The notes under the pieces: model-generated
Told to the model about the DNA's origin: nothing
What the model saw: the letters and a program-made list of their open reading frames with translations, nothing else
Databases searched by the model: none
Assembly: GCA_036160575.1 (NCBI GenBank)
Contig: JAYYDT010000042.1
Location: 1 to 34,818, forward strand
Origin: TMED26 sp002694075
GTDB taxonomy: Bacteria; Pseudomonadota; Alphaproteobacteria; Thalassobaculales; Thalassobaculaceae
DNA: 34,818 nt
Direction: 5' to 3'
Shown: positions 24,201-32,991 of the stretch, piece after piece
Numbering within the stretch: the stretch's first letter is position 1
Layout of the letters: the number at the start of each line of letters is the position of its first letter
Position numbers and translations under genes: made by a program

Positions 24201-26268
24201 GTTTTTGCTGGAACTGTTTTCCGAGGAAATTCCGGCACGGATGCAGGCGCGCGCGGCCACCGATCTGAAACGCTTGGTCGTCGACGGCCTGGCCGCCGCC
24301 GGTTTGACCCACGGCGCCGCCGACAGTCATGTCACCGCCCAGCGGCTGATCCTGACCATCGCTGGCCTGCCCACCGCGACCCCCGATGTGCGCGAGGAAA
24401 AACGCGGTCCCAAGGTCGACGCGCCGGAACAGGCCATCGCCGGCTTTCTGGGCTCGGTTGGGCTACGCCGTGACCAGGTTGAGGAACGCCAACTGCCCAA
24501 GGGTGTTTTCCTGTTCGCCGTGATCGAAAAACCCGGCCGGCCAACGGCCGACGTGCTGCGCGAGGTGATCGATGGCGCGGTGCGCGCCCTGCCGTGGCCG
24601 AAAAGTCAGCGCTGGGCCCGCAACAGCCTGCGTTATGTGCGGCCGCTACGGGCGGTGCTGGCGGTCTTCGACGGCGCCGCGCTGGGCGGTGAATTGGATT
24701 TGGGCGATTGGAAATTGCCGCTGACGGCGACCACCACCGGCCATCGTTTTCTGGCGCCGGCACCGCTGACAATCGGCGATTTCGCCAGCTACCGGGACGG
24801 CCTGCGCGCCGCCCATGTGGTCATCGACCGGGCCGAACGCATGGCCATGATCACCGATGCGGCAGGCGCGCTGGCGGCGGCCGAGGGCTTGACCCTGCGG
24901 GCCGACCCTGGCCTGCTGGAAGAAGTCGCCGGTCTGGTCGAATGGCCGCATCCGTTGATCGGTCGCTTCGACGACGCCTTCATGGACGTGCCGGCCGAGG
25001 TGCTGACCACCTCGATGCGCAGCCACCAAAAATACTTCGCCTTGGAACACGCCGACGGCACGCTCGCCAACCGCTTCGTGGTGGTCACCAATATGGCTGC
25101 CGACGCCGCCCGCGACGCCACCGTCATCGCCGGCAATGAGCGCGTGCTGCGCGCCCGCCTGTCGGACGCCAAGTTCTTTTGGGACAGCGACCGTCAAGCC
25201 AGCCTGGACAGCCGAGTCGCCGATTTGGCTGAGGTCACCTTTTACGACAAGCTCGGCGGTATGGCCGACAAGGTCACCCGCATGGTCGGCTTGGCCGGCG
25301 ATCTGGCGGCCTATATTCCCGGCTGCGACGCGGACCTGGCGGCGCGCGCCGCGCGCCTCGCCAAGGCCGATTTGACCACCGCCATGGTTTATGAATTCCC
25401 CGAGGTGCAGGGGGTCATGGGCCGCTATTACGCCGCCCATGACGGCGAGGACGCGGCCGTCGCCGACGCCATCGCCGCGCATTACGCGCCGGCCGGTCCC
25501 AATGACACCTGCCCGACCGCGCCGGTTAGCGTGGCGGTCGCCATGGCCGATAAAATCGACACCTTGGTCGGGTTTTTCGCGATCGATGAAAAACCGACCG
25601 GCTCAAAGGACCCGTTCGCGCTACGCCGCGCCGCCTTGGGGCTGATCCGTCTGATCACCGAGAATCACTTGCGCCTGCCGCTGGCCTCCGTATTCCAGGC
25701 GGCGCGAACGCGCTACACGCATCTGGACGGCGACGGCGCGCTGGCCGATTTGATGCCCTTCCTGGCCGACCGGTTGAAGGTGCATTTGCGCGAAAGCGGT
25801 GTCCGCCACGACCTGATCCAGGCGATTTTCGCCCTTGGCGGCGAAGACGATTTGCTGCGTTTGCTGGCCCGTGTCGACGCCTTGAGCGGCTTTCTCGCCA
25901 GCGAGGACGGTGGCAATCTCTTGACCGCCTTCCGCCGGGCCGCCAACATCGTCGCGGCGGAAGCTAAAAAGGCCGATCTGGACCTGGCCGGGACGCTCGA
26001 CGAAGCGCGCTTCGCGGATCCGGCCGAACACGATTTGGCGGCCGCCCTAAGCGTCACCGAACAGCAGTTGTCGGCGGCCTTGGCAGACGAGAATTTCGCC
26101 GCCGCGATGGCGGCCCTGGCCGCCCTGCGCGCGCCCTTGGACACATTTTTCGAGGATGTGACGGTCAACGCCGCGGATCCCGACCTGCGTCTCAATCGCC
26201 TGCGCCTGTTGGCGCGTATCGGCGAGGCCATGGGCCAGGTGGCGGATTTCGCGCAAATCGAAGGATAA
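24193..26268 (+). CDS. glyS: Glycyl-tRNA synthetase beta subunit
   Basis: A 691-aa tRNA-binding beta subunit. It starts with the family hallmark MAEFLLELFSEEIPARMQ and contains SMRSHQKYFALEHADG, GNERVLRARLSDAKFFWDSD, KLGGMADKVTRMV, EFPEVQGVMGRYYA and DKIDTLVGFFAI, with the C-terminal anticodon-binding (DALR-like) region. The length equals E. coli GlyS. It overlaps glyQ and is 7 bp from ppdK, so the three form one transcription unit. Confidence 0.97.
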   Translation: MAEFLLELFSEEIPARMQARAATDLKRLVVDGLAAAGLTHGAADSHVTAQRLILTIAGLPTATPDVREEKRGPKVDAPEQAIAGFLGSVGLRRDQVEERQLPKGVFLFAVIEKPGRPTADVLREVIDGAVRALPWPKSQRWARNSLRYVRPLRAVLAVFDGAALGGELDLGDWKLPLTATTTGHRFLAPAPLTIGDFASYRDGLRAAHVVIDRAERMAMITDAAGALAAAEGLTLRADPGLLEEVAGLVEWPHPLIGRFDDAFMDVPAEVLTTSMRSHQKYFALEHADGTLANRFVVVTNMAADAARDATVIAGNERVLRARLSDAKFFWDSDRQASLDSRVADLAEVTFYDKLGGMADKVTRMVGLAGDLAAYIPGCDADLAARAARLAKADLTTAMVYEFPEVQGVMGRYYAAHDGEDAAVADAIAAHYAPAGPNDTCPTAPVSVAVAMADKIDTLVGFFAIDEKPTGSKDPFALRRAALGLIRLITENHLRLPLASVFQAARTRYTHLDGDGALADLMPFLADRLKVHLRESGVRHDLIQAIFALGGEDDLLRLLARVDALSGFLASEDGGNLLTAFRRAANIVAAEAKKADLDLAGTLDEARFADPAEHDLAAALSVTEQQLSAALADENFAAAMAALAALRAPLDTFFEDVTVNAADPDLRLNRLRLLARIGEAMGQVADFAQIEG

Positions 26269-26275
26269 TTAGACG

Positions 26276-28951
26276 ATGACCAAATGGGTCTACGGCTTTG
26301 GCCCCCAGGGATCGGACGGCGACGCGGGCTTGCGCAACCTGTTGGGCGGCAAAGGCGCCAATCTGGCCGAGATGTCGCGCCTAGGCCTGCCGGTGCCGCC
26401 GGGTTTCACCATCACCACCGAGGTGTGCACCTGGTTCTACGATAACGGCCGCCAGTATCCCGACGCGCTGCGCGACCAGGTCGCCGCCGCCTTGGCCGCG
26501 ATTGAGAGGGAGACCGGCGCCCGTTTCGGCGATCCTGAAAACCCGCTCTTGGTGTCGGTGCGCTCGGGCGCCCGCGCCTCCATGCCCGGCATGATGGACA
26601 CGGTCCTCAACCTGGGCCTGAACGATGTCACTGTCGAGGGGCTGGCGACACGATCAGGCGACGCGCGTTTTGCCTATGATAGCTACCGTCGCTTCATCCA
26701 GATGTACGCCGATGTGGTGCTCGGCGTGGAGCATTACCATTTCGAGGAATTGCTCGAGATCGCCAAGGAAAACCGCGGCGTCGACCTGGACACCGACTTG
26801 GACGCCGCCGATTTGCGGGCGCTGACCCAACAATACAAGGACAAGGTGCGGGCCGAATTGGACGCCGATTTCCCGCAAGACCCGGCGGCGCAGCTATGGG
26901 GCGCCATCGGCGCGGTGTTTGAATCCTGGATGAACCAACGGGCCATCGTTTACCGCAGCCTGCACGATATTCCCGCCGCCTGGGGCACCGCCGTCAATGT
27001 GCAGGCCATGGTCTTCGGCAATATGGGCGGCGATTGCGCCACCGGCGTCGCCTTCACCCGCGACCCGTCGACCGGCGCCAATAGCTTTTACGGCGAGTTC
27101 CTGATCAACGCCCAGGGCGAGGATGTGGTCGCCGGTATCCGCACGCCGCAGCAACTGACCGTCGCCGGCAAACAGGCCCAGGACAGCCAATTGCCGGCGA
27201 TGGAGGAAGCCATGCCGGCGGTGTTCGGCCAATTGGCCGAGGTGCGCACGATTCTCGAGCGCCATTACCGCGATATGCAAGACATCGAGTTCACGGTCCA
27301 GCAGGACAAGCTCTACATGCTGCAAACCCGGTCCGGCAAGCGAACCACCGCGGCGGCCTTGAAGATCGCCGTCGATATGGAAGCCGAAGGGCTGATCGAC
27401 CGGGCCACGGCGATCCGGCGTATCGACCCCGCCGCCCTCGACCAATTGCTGCATCCGACGCTGGACCCCAGCGCCGCCCGCGATGTCTTGGCGCGCGGCC
27501 TGCCGGCCTCGCCCGGCGCCGCTTCGGGCCAGGTTGTGTTCACCGCCGACGAAGCCGAGGCGCGCGCGCAAGCCGGCGACGCGGTGATCCTGGTGCGGGT
27601 GGAAACCAGCCCCGAGGATATCCACGGCATGCACGCCGCCCAAGGCATTCTGACCACCCGCGGCGGCATGACCAGCCATGCCGCGGTAGTCGCCCGCGGC
27701 ATGGGCCGGCCCTGTGTTTCCGGCGCCGGCGCGGTCCGCGTCGACGCGCAGCAAGGCTGCTTTTTCGTCGGCGAGCGGACCATCGCGGCCGGCGATTGGA
27801 TCACCATCGATGGCGGCAATGGCGAGGTCATGGCCGGCCAGGTGCCGACCGTACAGCCGGAGTTATCCGGCGATTTCGCCACCGTCATGGGCTGGGCCGA
27901 CGATTTGCGCCGGCTGCGCGTGCGCGCCAACGCCGAAACCCCGGCCGACGCGCGCACCGCCCGCGACTTCGGCGCCGAGGGCATCGGTCTTTGCCGCACC
28001 GAGCATATGTTTTTCGAAGGCGACCGAATCGTCGCCATGCGCGAAATGATCCTCGCCCCCGACGCCGACGGCCGGCGCGCCGCCTTGGCCAAAATCCTGC
28101 CGATGCAGCGCCAGGATTTCACCGAACTATTCCAAATCATGGCCGGCCTGCCGGTGACCATCCGCCTGCTCGACCCGCCGCTGCATGAATTTCTGCCCCA
28201 TGGCGAGGCGGAAATGGCCCATGTCGCGGAGGCCATCGGGGTCAGCGCCGACACTGTCCGCCACCGGGTGCTGGAACTGCATGAATCCAACCCCATGCTC
28301 GGCCATCGCGGCTGCCGGTTGGCGATCAGCTACCCGGAAATTTGCGAAATGCAGGCGCGCGCCATTTTCGAGGCGGCGAGCGCGGTCGCCCGCGACAGTT
28401 CCGCGGCGGTGGTGCCCGAGGTGATGATCCCGCTGGCCGCCGACAAGCGCGAGATCGACATTTTGAAAGCGGTCATCGACCAGGTCGCCGCCGCGGTGCG
28501 CGAAGAGACCGGCCAGGCCATCGACTATCTGGTCGGCACCATGATCGAATTGCCGCGCGCCGCCCTGCGCGCCGGCGCCATCGCCGAAAGCGCCGAATTC
28601 TTCAGTTTCGGCACCAATGATTTGACGCAGACCACCTATGGCATCAGCCGCGACGACATCGGCGCCTTTATCAAAACCTATGAGGACCAGGGGATTTTCG
28701 AGCACGACCCGTTTGTCAGCCTGGATCAGGACGGCGTCGGCGAATTGGTCGAAATCGCCAGCACCCGCGGCCGCGCCACCCGGCCCGATATCAAGCTCGG
28801 CATCTGCGGCGAACATGGCGGCGATCCGGCCTCGGTCGCCTTCTGCCATCGCGGCGGCTTGGATTATGTCTCCTGCTCGCCCTTCCGCGTGCCCATCGCC
28901 CGCCTGGCGGCGGCCCAGGCGGCGGCCGCCGAACAAGCCGGCGACGGCTGA
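26276..28951 (+). CDS. ppdK: Pyruvate, phosphate dikinase
   Basis: An 891-aa enzyme interconverting pyruvate + ATP + Pi and PEP + AMP + PPi. The N-terminal ATP-grasp domain contains GGKGANLAEMSRLGLPVPPG and SVRSGARASMPGMMDT. The phosphohistidine domain carries GGMTSHAAVVARGMG with His468. The C-terminal PEP/pyruvate TIM barrel has GIGLCRTEHMF, SFGTNDLTQTTYG and GICGEHGG with catalytic Cys844. All domains and the usual length are present. The glyQ-glyS-ppdK order is, to my knowledge, common in alphaproteobacteria. The stop is 1 bp from that of the convergent peptidase. Confidence 0.97.
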   Translation: MTKWVYGFGPQGSDGDAGLRNLLGGKGANLAEMSRLGLPVPPGFTITTEVCTWFYDNGRQYPDALRDQVAAALAAIERETGARFGDPENPLLVSVRSGARASMPGMMDTVLNLGLNDVTVEGLATRSGDARFAYDSYRRFIQMYADVVLGVEHYHFEELLEIAKENRGVDLDTDLDAADLRALTQQYKDKVRAELDADFPQDPAAQLWGAIGAVFESWMNQRAIVYRSLHDIPAAWGTAVNVQAMVFGNMGGDCATGVAFTRDPSTGANSFYGEFLINAQGEDVVAGIRTPQQLTVAGKQAQDSQLPAMEEAMPAVFGQLAEVRTILERHYRDMQDIEFTVQQDKLYMLQTRSGKRTTAAALKIAVDMEAEGLIDRATAIRRIDPAALDQLLHPTLDPSAARDVLARGLPASPGAASGQVVFTADEAEARAQAGDAVILVRVETSPEDIHGMHAAQGILTTRGGMTSHAAVVARGMGRPCVSGAGAVRVDAQQGCFFVGERTIAAGDWITIDGGNGEVMAGQVPTVQPELSGDFATVMGWADDLRRLRVRANAETPADARTARDFGAEGIGLCRTEHMFFEGDRIVAMREMILAPDADGRRAALAKILPMQRQDFTELFQIMAGLPVTIRLLDPPLHEFLPHGEAEMAHVAEAIGVSADTVRHRVLELHESNPMLGHRGCRLAISYPEICEMQARAIFEAASAVARDSSAAVVPEVMIPLAADKREIDILKAVIDQVAAAVREETGQAIDYLVGTMIELPRAALRAGAIAESAEFFSFGTNDLTQTTYGISRDDIGAFIKTYEDQGIFEHDPFVSLDQDGVGELVEIASTRGRATRPDIKLGICGEHGGDPASVAFCHRGGLDYVSCSPFRVPIARLAAAQAAAAEQAGDG

Positions 28952-28952
28952 G

Positions 28953-30083
28953 CTAAGCCGGCGGCGTGGCCCACAGCGGCGCGGTGCCGACCAGATCGCG
29001 AAGCCGGTCATGGGGCAGGGCGCGGGCGGTCACGCCGTCGCGGCCGACCATCGTGTCATTGACCACCAGCGAATCCAAAATCGCCTCCTCGCCGGCCTCG
29101 ACGACGGCGTTGAACAGCGGGTCCATGGCCCGCGCATCGAGCCACGCCGCCTGGTGCAGGGTGGCCGCCGGGTCGACCGTCGCGGCGGTCGAAAAAGCGA
29201 GGAAAATATCCCCCGAGCCGTTATGAGCGATGGCGCCGGTGCGGGCCAGGGCCATCGGCAGGCGGCGGGTCAGGCGCGTCAACTGATGCGGCAGCAGTGG
29301 CGCGTCGGTGGCGACCACCGCGATGATCGAGCCTTGGTCGCGGCCACCGCGCATTTCATCGCCGCGGATATGACGGCCGACCGGCACGCCGGCGACCACC
29401 AATTCCGGGCGTAAGCCAAAATTGGCCTGCACATAGACACCGAGGGTGTAATCCGCCCCGGCGACCGTCACCTGACGCGAGGCCGAGCCGACCCCGGCCT
29501 TGAACTCATAGGTGATCATGCCGGTGCCGCCGCCGACACTGCCCATGGCGAAAGGGCCGGGCGCCGCCGCGTCGAGCGCGGCCAGCACGTCCTCCTCGGT
29601 CACGTGGTGGCCGTCGATGTCGTTGAGATCGCCGTCGTAAGTCTCGGCGGCGACCGGTAAAATCCACGGCTGGCCGACGCGCGCACGCAGCCATTTGACG
29701 GCGCTGTCGCGGGCCAGGCCGCAGGAATGGGTATTGGTCAACAGGACCGGCCCCTCCAACAGACCGGATTCGGCGATCCAATGGCTGCCGGTCAGCTCGC
29801 CATTGCCGTTGAGCGAGAAGAGACCCGCGAACACCGGCCGGTCGGCCCGCGCCTGGCCGCGCGGCAAAATCGCGCTGACACCGGTACGCACCGGACCTTG
29901 GCCCACCTGTAGCCGGCCGTCGCCCCGGACCAGGGTGCGATGGCCGACCGCCACGCCGGCCACATCGGTGATCGCGTTGAACGGGCCCGGCACCCCTGGC
30001 GGCTTCAGCCCGAGGCCGCGCAAGCGGATTTTGCCATCGACCGTCCGCCGCCATGCGTCCGGCAGGTCGGCGGCCCGGCTCAT
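28953..30083 (-). CDS. P1/DmpA family (S58) aminopeptidase / beta-peptidyl aminopeptidase
   Basis: A 376-aa N-terminal-nucleophile hydrolase of the DmpA/BapA family. The precursor cleaves itself before Ser252 (DQGSIIAVVATDAPL), which becomes the nucleophile of the beta chain; DmpA has the equivalent serine at about 250. Other marks are NAITDVAGVAVGHRTL, LTNTHSCG, SVGGGTGM and HNGSGDIFLAFST. Family members cut L- or D-aminoacyl amides and beta-peptides. There is no signal peptide. It overlaps sufE by 4 bp (ATGA), so it is translated from the same message as the D-threonine aldolase gene. A role in D-amino-acid or beta-peptide use is inferred. Confidence 0.9.
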   Translation of the reverse strand: MSRAADLPDAWRRTVDGKIRLRGLGLKPPGVPGPFNAITDVAGVAVGHRTLVRGDGRLQVGQGPVRTGVSAILPRGQARADRPVFAGLFSLNGNGELTGSHWIAESGLLEGPVLLTNTHSCGLARDSAVKWLRARVGQPWILPVAAETYDGDLNDIDGHHVTEEDVLAALDAAAPGPFAMGSVGGGTGMITYEFKAGVGSASRQVTVAGADYTLGVYVQANFGLRPELVVAGVPVGRHIRGDEMRGGRDQGSIIAVVATDAPLLPHQLTRLTRRLPMALARTGAIAHNGSGDIFLAFSTAATVDPAATLHQAAWLDARAMDPLFNAVVEAGEEAILDSLVVNDTMVGRDGVTARALPHDRLRDLVGTAPLWATPPA

Positions 30084-30520
30084 GCCGCCGCCAGGGCCTG
30101 GCCGGCGCGTTCCTTGATCGCCGCCAACATCGCGCCAAGGCCGTTTTTGCGCGTCGGGCTCAAATGGTCGTCGAGGCCGATGGCGGCGATGAAATCGGCC
30201 GGGGTGTCGATAATTTCGCGCGGCGTGCGGTTGGAATAAACGCGCAGCACCAAGGCGATCAAGCCGCAGACAATGGCGGCGTCGGAGGTCGCCTGGAACA
30301 CCAGGCGGTCGGCTTCCTGCCGACCGACCAACCAGACCTGGCTTTGGCAGCCGCGCAGCTTGAAGTCGTCCTGCATGAAATCCGGATCGAGCGGCGGCAG
30401 CTTACGGCCAAGGTCGATCAGATATTCATAACGCTGCATCCAGTCGTCGAAGAAACCGAATTCCTCGATCAATTCCTGTTGCGCCGCGTCAATGCTTTCT
30501 TCCGGCATCGCCATGCCCAT
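30080..30520 (-). CDS. sufE: SufE family Fe-S cluster assembly sulfur acceptor
   Basis: A 146-aa protein (E. coli SufE is 138) with the active-site loop KLRGCQSQVWL; Cys58 accepts sulfur from the SufS cysteine desulfurase and passes it to the scaffold. LIDLGRKLPPLD, a short ADFIAAIGLDDHLSPTRKNGL helix-turn and the C-terminal AMLAAIKERA helix complete the fold. Three in-frame ATGs (30520, 30514, 30508) follow a GAGTGGGG; the first is given, but 30514 has better spacing. No other suf genes are in the window, so it is a detached sufE. Confidence 0.92.
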   Translation of the reverse strand: MGMAMPEESIDAAQQELIEEFGFFDDWMQRYEYLIDLGRKLPPLDPDFMQDDFKLRGCQSQVWLVGRQEADRLVFQATSDAAIVCGLIALVLRVYSNRTPREIIDTPADFIAAIGLDDHLSPTRKNGLGAMLAAIKERAGQALAAA

Positions 30521-30531
30521 CCCCACTCGCT

Positions 30532-31656
30532 TTAAAACACCGCGCCTCGGGCGGCCACCGGCCACACCGTTTCGACCACGTCGCCGCGCACGCCGACATA
30601 CCAATCGTGCAGGTTGACGGTCGGGTCGCAATGGCCCGGGATCAGACGCAAACGATCGCCCAGCGCGATGGCGCGGGCGGCGCCGCTGACCGACAGCCGG
30701 CCGTGCTCGTCCGAGGCACTGACATATATGGCCTCGTCATGGTCGGCGACCAGGGGCAGGCCGCTATCGACGGCGAAGCTTTTCAAGCCACCGTCGATGA
30801 TCACCCGGTCGTCGGCGACCCGGCTCATCACCGTCGCCAGCACGAACAGGCTGTGCTCGAATTCATGCATCGGGTCGCCATCGGCGTCCAGGACTCGGCC
30901 GTAGTCAGCGTCCATGAAGACATAGGAGCCGGCCTGAATCTCGGTGTAGACGCCGCTGGTTCCCTCGAAACGGAAGGTGCCGGTGCCGGCGCCGCCAACA
31001 ATCGCCGGCGGCAATCCGGCGGCGGTCAGATCGTCGATGGTCGCGCGTGTCGCCGCGATGGCGTGGTCAATCGCCGCCTTTCGCTCGGAAAAGCCGCGAA
31101 TGTGCTGGGCCGCGCCGTGATAGGCTTGCAAGCCGTCAAAACGTAGCGCGGCGTGGTCGGCGACACGGCGGGCCAGGGCCACCGCCGGCGCGCCTGGCGC
31201 CACGCCGCAGCGATTGGTGCCGACATCGATTTCCACCAGCACCGACAGGGTGCTGCCGAAGCGAGCGGCGGCGGCCGCCAAATCGTCGACATTTTGCGCG
31301 TCATCGACACAAACCCGCACCACCGCCTGGCGCGCCAGGGCGGCCACCCGGTCGATCTTGCGGGCGCCGATAACCTGGTTGGAGACCAGCACGTCACGGA
31401 CGCCGCCGGCCACCAAAATCTCCGCCTCGCCGACCTTTTGGCAGCATTGGCCGACCGCGCCGCGAGCGATCTGCTGGGCCGCGATGATCGGCGATTTATG
31501 GGTTTTGGCATGGGCTCTGAGGCCGACACCCAGGTCGCGGGCGGCCGCCGCCATGCGGTCCAGATTACGCTCAAAGGCGTCCAGGTCGATGATCAAGGCC
31601 GGGGTATCGACCTCATCCACGCTCATGCCGGCCACCGCCGGGGGCGCTATCGCCAT
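30532..31656 (-). CDS. D-threonine aldolase (PLP, alanine-racemase fold)
   Basis: A 374-aa fold-type III PLP enzyme. The N-terminal barrel carries RAHAKTHK with the Schiff-base lysine (Lys51 by comparison). The C-terminal domain ends with PGHCDPTVNLHDWYVGV. The metal pair there is His342-x-Asp344 (HxD), as in manganese-dependent D-threonine aldolases, rather than the HxC of D-serine and D-threo-hydroxyaspartate dehydratases. The predicted reaction is D-threonine to glycine and acetaldehyde, with broad 3-hydroxy-D-amino-acid specificity. AAGGAG lies 7 nt before the ATG at 31656, 4 bp after the meaB stop. It sits in the operon upstream of sufE. Confidence 0.85.
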   Translation of the reverse strand: MAIAPPAVAGMSVDEVDTPALIIDLDAFERNLDRMAAAARDLGVGLRAHAKTHKSPIIAAQQIARGAVGQCCQKVGEAEILVAGGVRDVLVSNQVIGARKIDRVAALARQAVVRVCVDDAQNVDDLAAAAARFGSTLSVLVEIDVGTNRCGVAPGAPAVALARRVADHAALRFDGLQAYHGAAQHIRGFSERKAAIDHAIAATRATIDDLTAAGLPPAIVGGAGTGTFRFEGTSGVYTEIQAGSYVFMDADYGRVLDADGDPMHEFEHSLFVLATVMSRVADDRVIIDGGLKSFAVDSGLPLVADHDEAIYVSASDEHGRLSVSGAARAIALGDRLRLIPGHCDPTVNLHDWYVGVRGDVVETVWPVAARGAVF

Positions 31657-31660
31657 GCTG

Positions 31661-32707
31661 TCACTCCTTGTGATCGTGAGAACCTAAAAACAAATCCAAA
31701 AGCTGCTCGCCGGCGACACTTGCGATGACATCGCCTTCGGCCACCCGCGCCTCCAGGCCCGGCACCGCCGCCGTCACGCGCGCGTCATTCTCCAGCCGGG
31801 CCAACAGTTGGTCGCGCAAACTGTCCCACATCCAGTCGATCCGCTGGTGGCGGCGGCGCGCCTCGCGGCTGCCGTCAGCGGCGGTTTGCGCCGCGTGTTC
31901 CTCGATCCGCGCCCATAGCGCCGGCAGCCCCTCGCCATGCAGGGCGCTACAGGTCAGCACCGGCGGCCGCCAATCGCTGCCGGCCGGGGTAACAATGCGC
32001 AGGGCCTGGCTATATTCGGCCGCCGCCTCCTCGGCGCGGGCGCGGTTGTCGCCATCGGCCTTGTTGACGGCGATCATATCGGCGATCTCCAGCAAGCCCT
32101 TTTTGATGCCCTGCAACTCATCGCCGGCGCCGGGCAGCATCAGCACCAGGAAGAAATCGACCATGCCGGCGACCGCCACCTCCGACTGGCCGACGCCAAC
32201 CGTCTCCACCAGAATGACATCGAAACCGGCTGCCTCACAAAGCGCCATGGTCTCGCGGGTGGCGCGGGTCACGCCGCCCAAGGTGCCGGCCGAGGGCGAG
32301 GGGCGGACAAAGGCCGCCGGATCGACCGACAGGCGCTGCATGCGGGTTTTGTCGCCGAGGATCGAGCCGCCGCTGCGCGTGCTCGAGGGGTCGACGGCGA
32401 GCACCGCGACCCGCCGCCCAAGTTCTGTCAGGACGGTGCCGAAAGCGTCGATGAAGGTGCTTTTACCGACCCCCGGCACGCCGGTGATGCCGATCCGCTG
32501 GGCCCGGCCGGTGCGCGGCGCGATAGCGTTGAGCAAGGCGCGGGCGGCCGTCCGGTGCGCCGGGTTACGGCTTTCCACCAGCGTGATGGCGCGGCCCAGC
32601 GCGGTGCGCTCGCCGGCGACCACCCCCGCGGCGAGGGCGGCGGCGTCCGGGCCGGCGGGGCGGCGATCGGCGGACCGGCGGTCGGCGGTGGGCGAAGGCG
32701 AGCTCAT
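31661..32707 (-). CDS. meaB: Methylmalonyl-CoA mutase-associated GTPase MeaB
   Basis: A 348-aa G3E-class P-loop GTPase. Walker A is GVPGVGKST (76-84), followed by VLAVDPSSTRSGGSILGDKTRM, the switch-II ETVGVGQSE and NKADGD for guanine recognition. It protects and reloads adenosylcobalamin-dependent methylmalonyl-CoA mutase. No mutase gene (mcm/scpA) is in the window, although they are often neighbours. A C-terminal RIDWMWDSLRDQLLARLEND dimerisation helix is present. The start at 32707 lacks a strong ribosome binding site, and the low-complexity Arg/Ala N-terminus leaves some doubt about it. It is the first gene of the minus-strand run ending with the DmpA-type peptidase. Confidence 0.93.
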   Translation of the reverse strand: MSSPSPTADRRSADRRPAGPDAAALAAGVVAGERTALGRAITLVESRNPAHRTAARALLNAIAPRTGRAQRIGITGVPGVGKSTFIDAFGTVLTELGRRVAVLAVDPSSTRSGGSILGDKTRMQRLSVDPAAFVRPSPSAGTLGGVTRATRETMALCEAAGFDVILVETVGVGQSEVAVAGMVDFFLVLMLPGAGDELQGIKKGLLEIADMIAVNKADGDNRARAEEAAAEYSQALRIVTPAGSDWRPPVLTCSALHGEGLPALWARIEEHAAQTAADGSREARRRHQRIDWMWDSLRDQLLARLENDARVTAAVPGLEARVAEGDVIASVAGEQLLDLFLGSHDHKE

Positions 32708-32785
32708 GGCTTTCGGCTTACCCGATCACCGGCCGGTTGACCAGTCCCGCGTGGGCCGAAACGCGCCCTTTCGACCGATAAAAAA

Positions 32786-32811
32786 CGCCTCCCCACCCGG
32801 GTGGGGAGGCG
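32786..32811 (-). terminator. Rho-independent terminator after the RTX gene
   Basis: A perfect 26-bp palindrome, arms cgcctccccaccc and gggtggggaggcg, is followed on the minus strand by T6 (plus-strand A6 at 32780-32785). It lies 180 bp downstream of the RTX stop and 79 bp upstream of the meaB start, separating the two transcripts. Confidence 0.88.
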
Positions 32812-32933
32812 CTGCGAAACGCGAAGTTTGACGGGGCTTGGACCCGTTGCGGCGGGATCTTCCGATCCGGTGAGCAATCGGCCTCACCTCGCCAAATCGA
32901 GCCTTCTCGCTTCTTCGTCCGGTCGGCGACCCA

Positions 32934-32953
32934 CCGGCGCGGGGACGCGCCGG
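32934..32953. other. 8-bp perfect stem-loop downstream of the RTX gene
   Basis: CCGGCGCG (32934-32941) and CGCGCCGG (32946-32953) flank a GGGA loop in the 3' untranslated region of the RTX gene. No T-run follows, so it is not an intrinsic terminator. It may stabilise the 3' end of the message. Confidence 0.4.
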
Positions 32954-32991
32954 CGGTTGGGATGGAGGCCTGACCGGCCGAAGCCGAAGGG

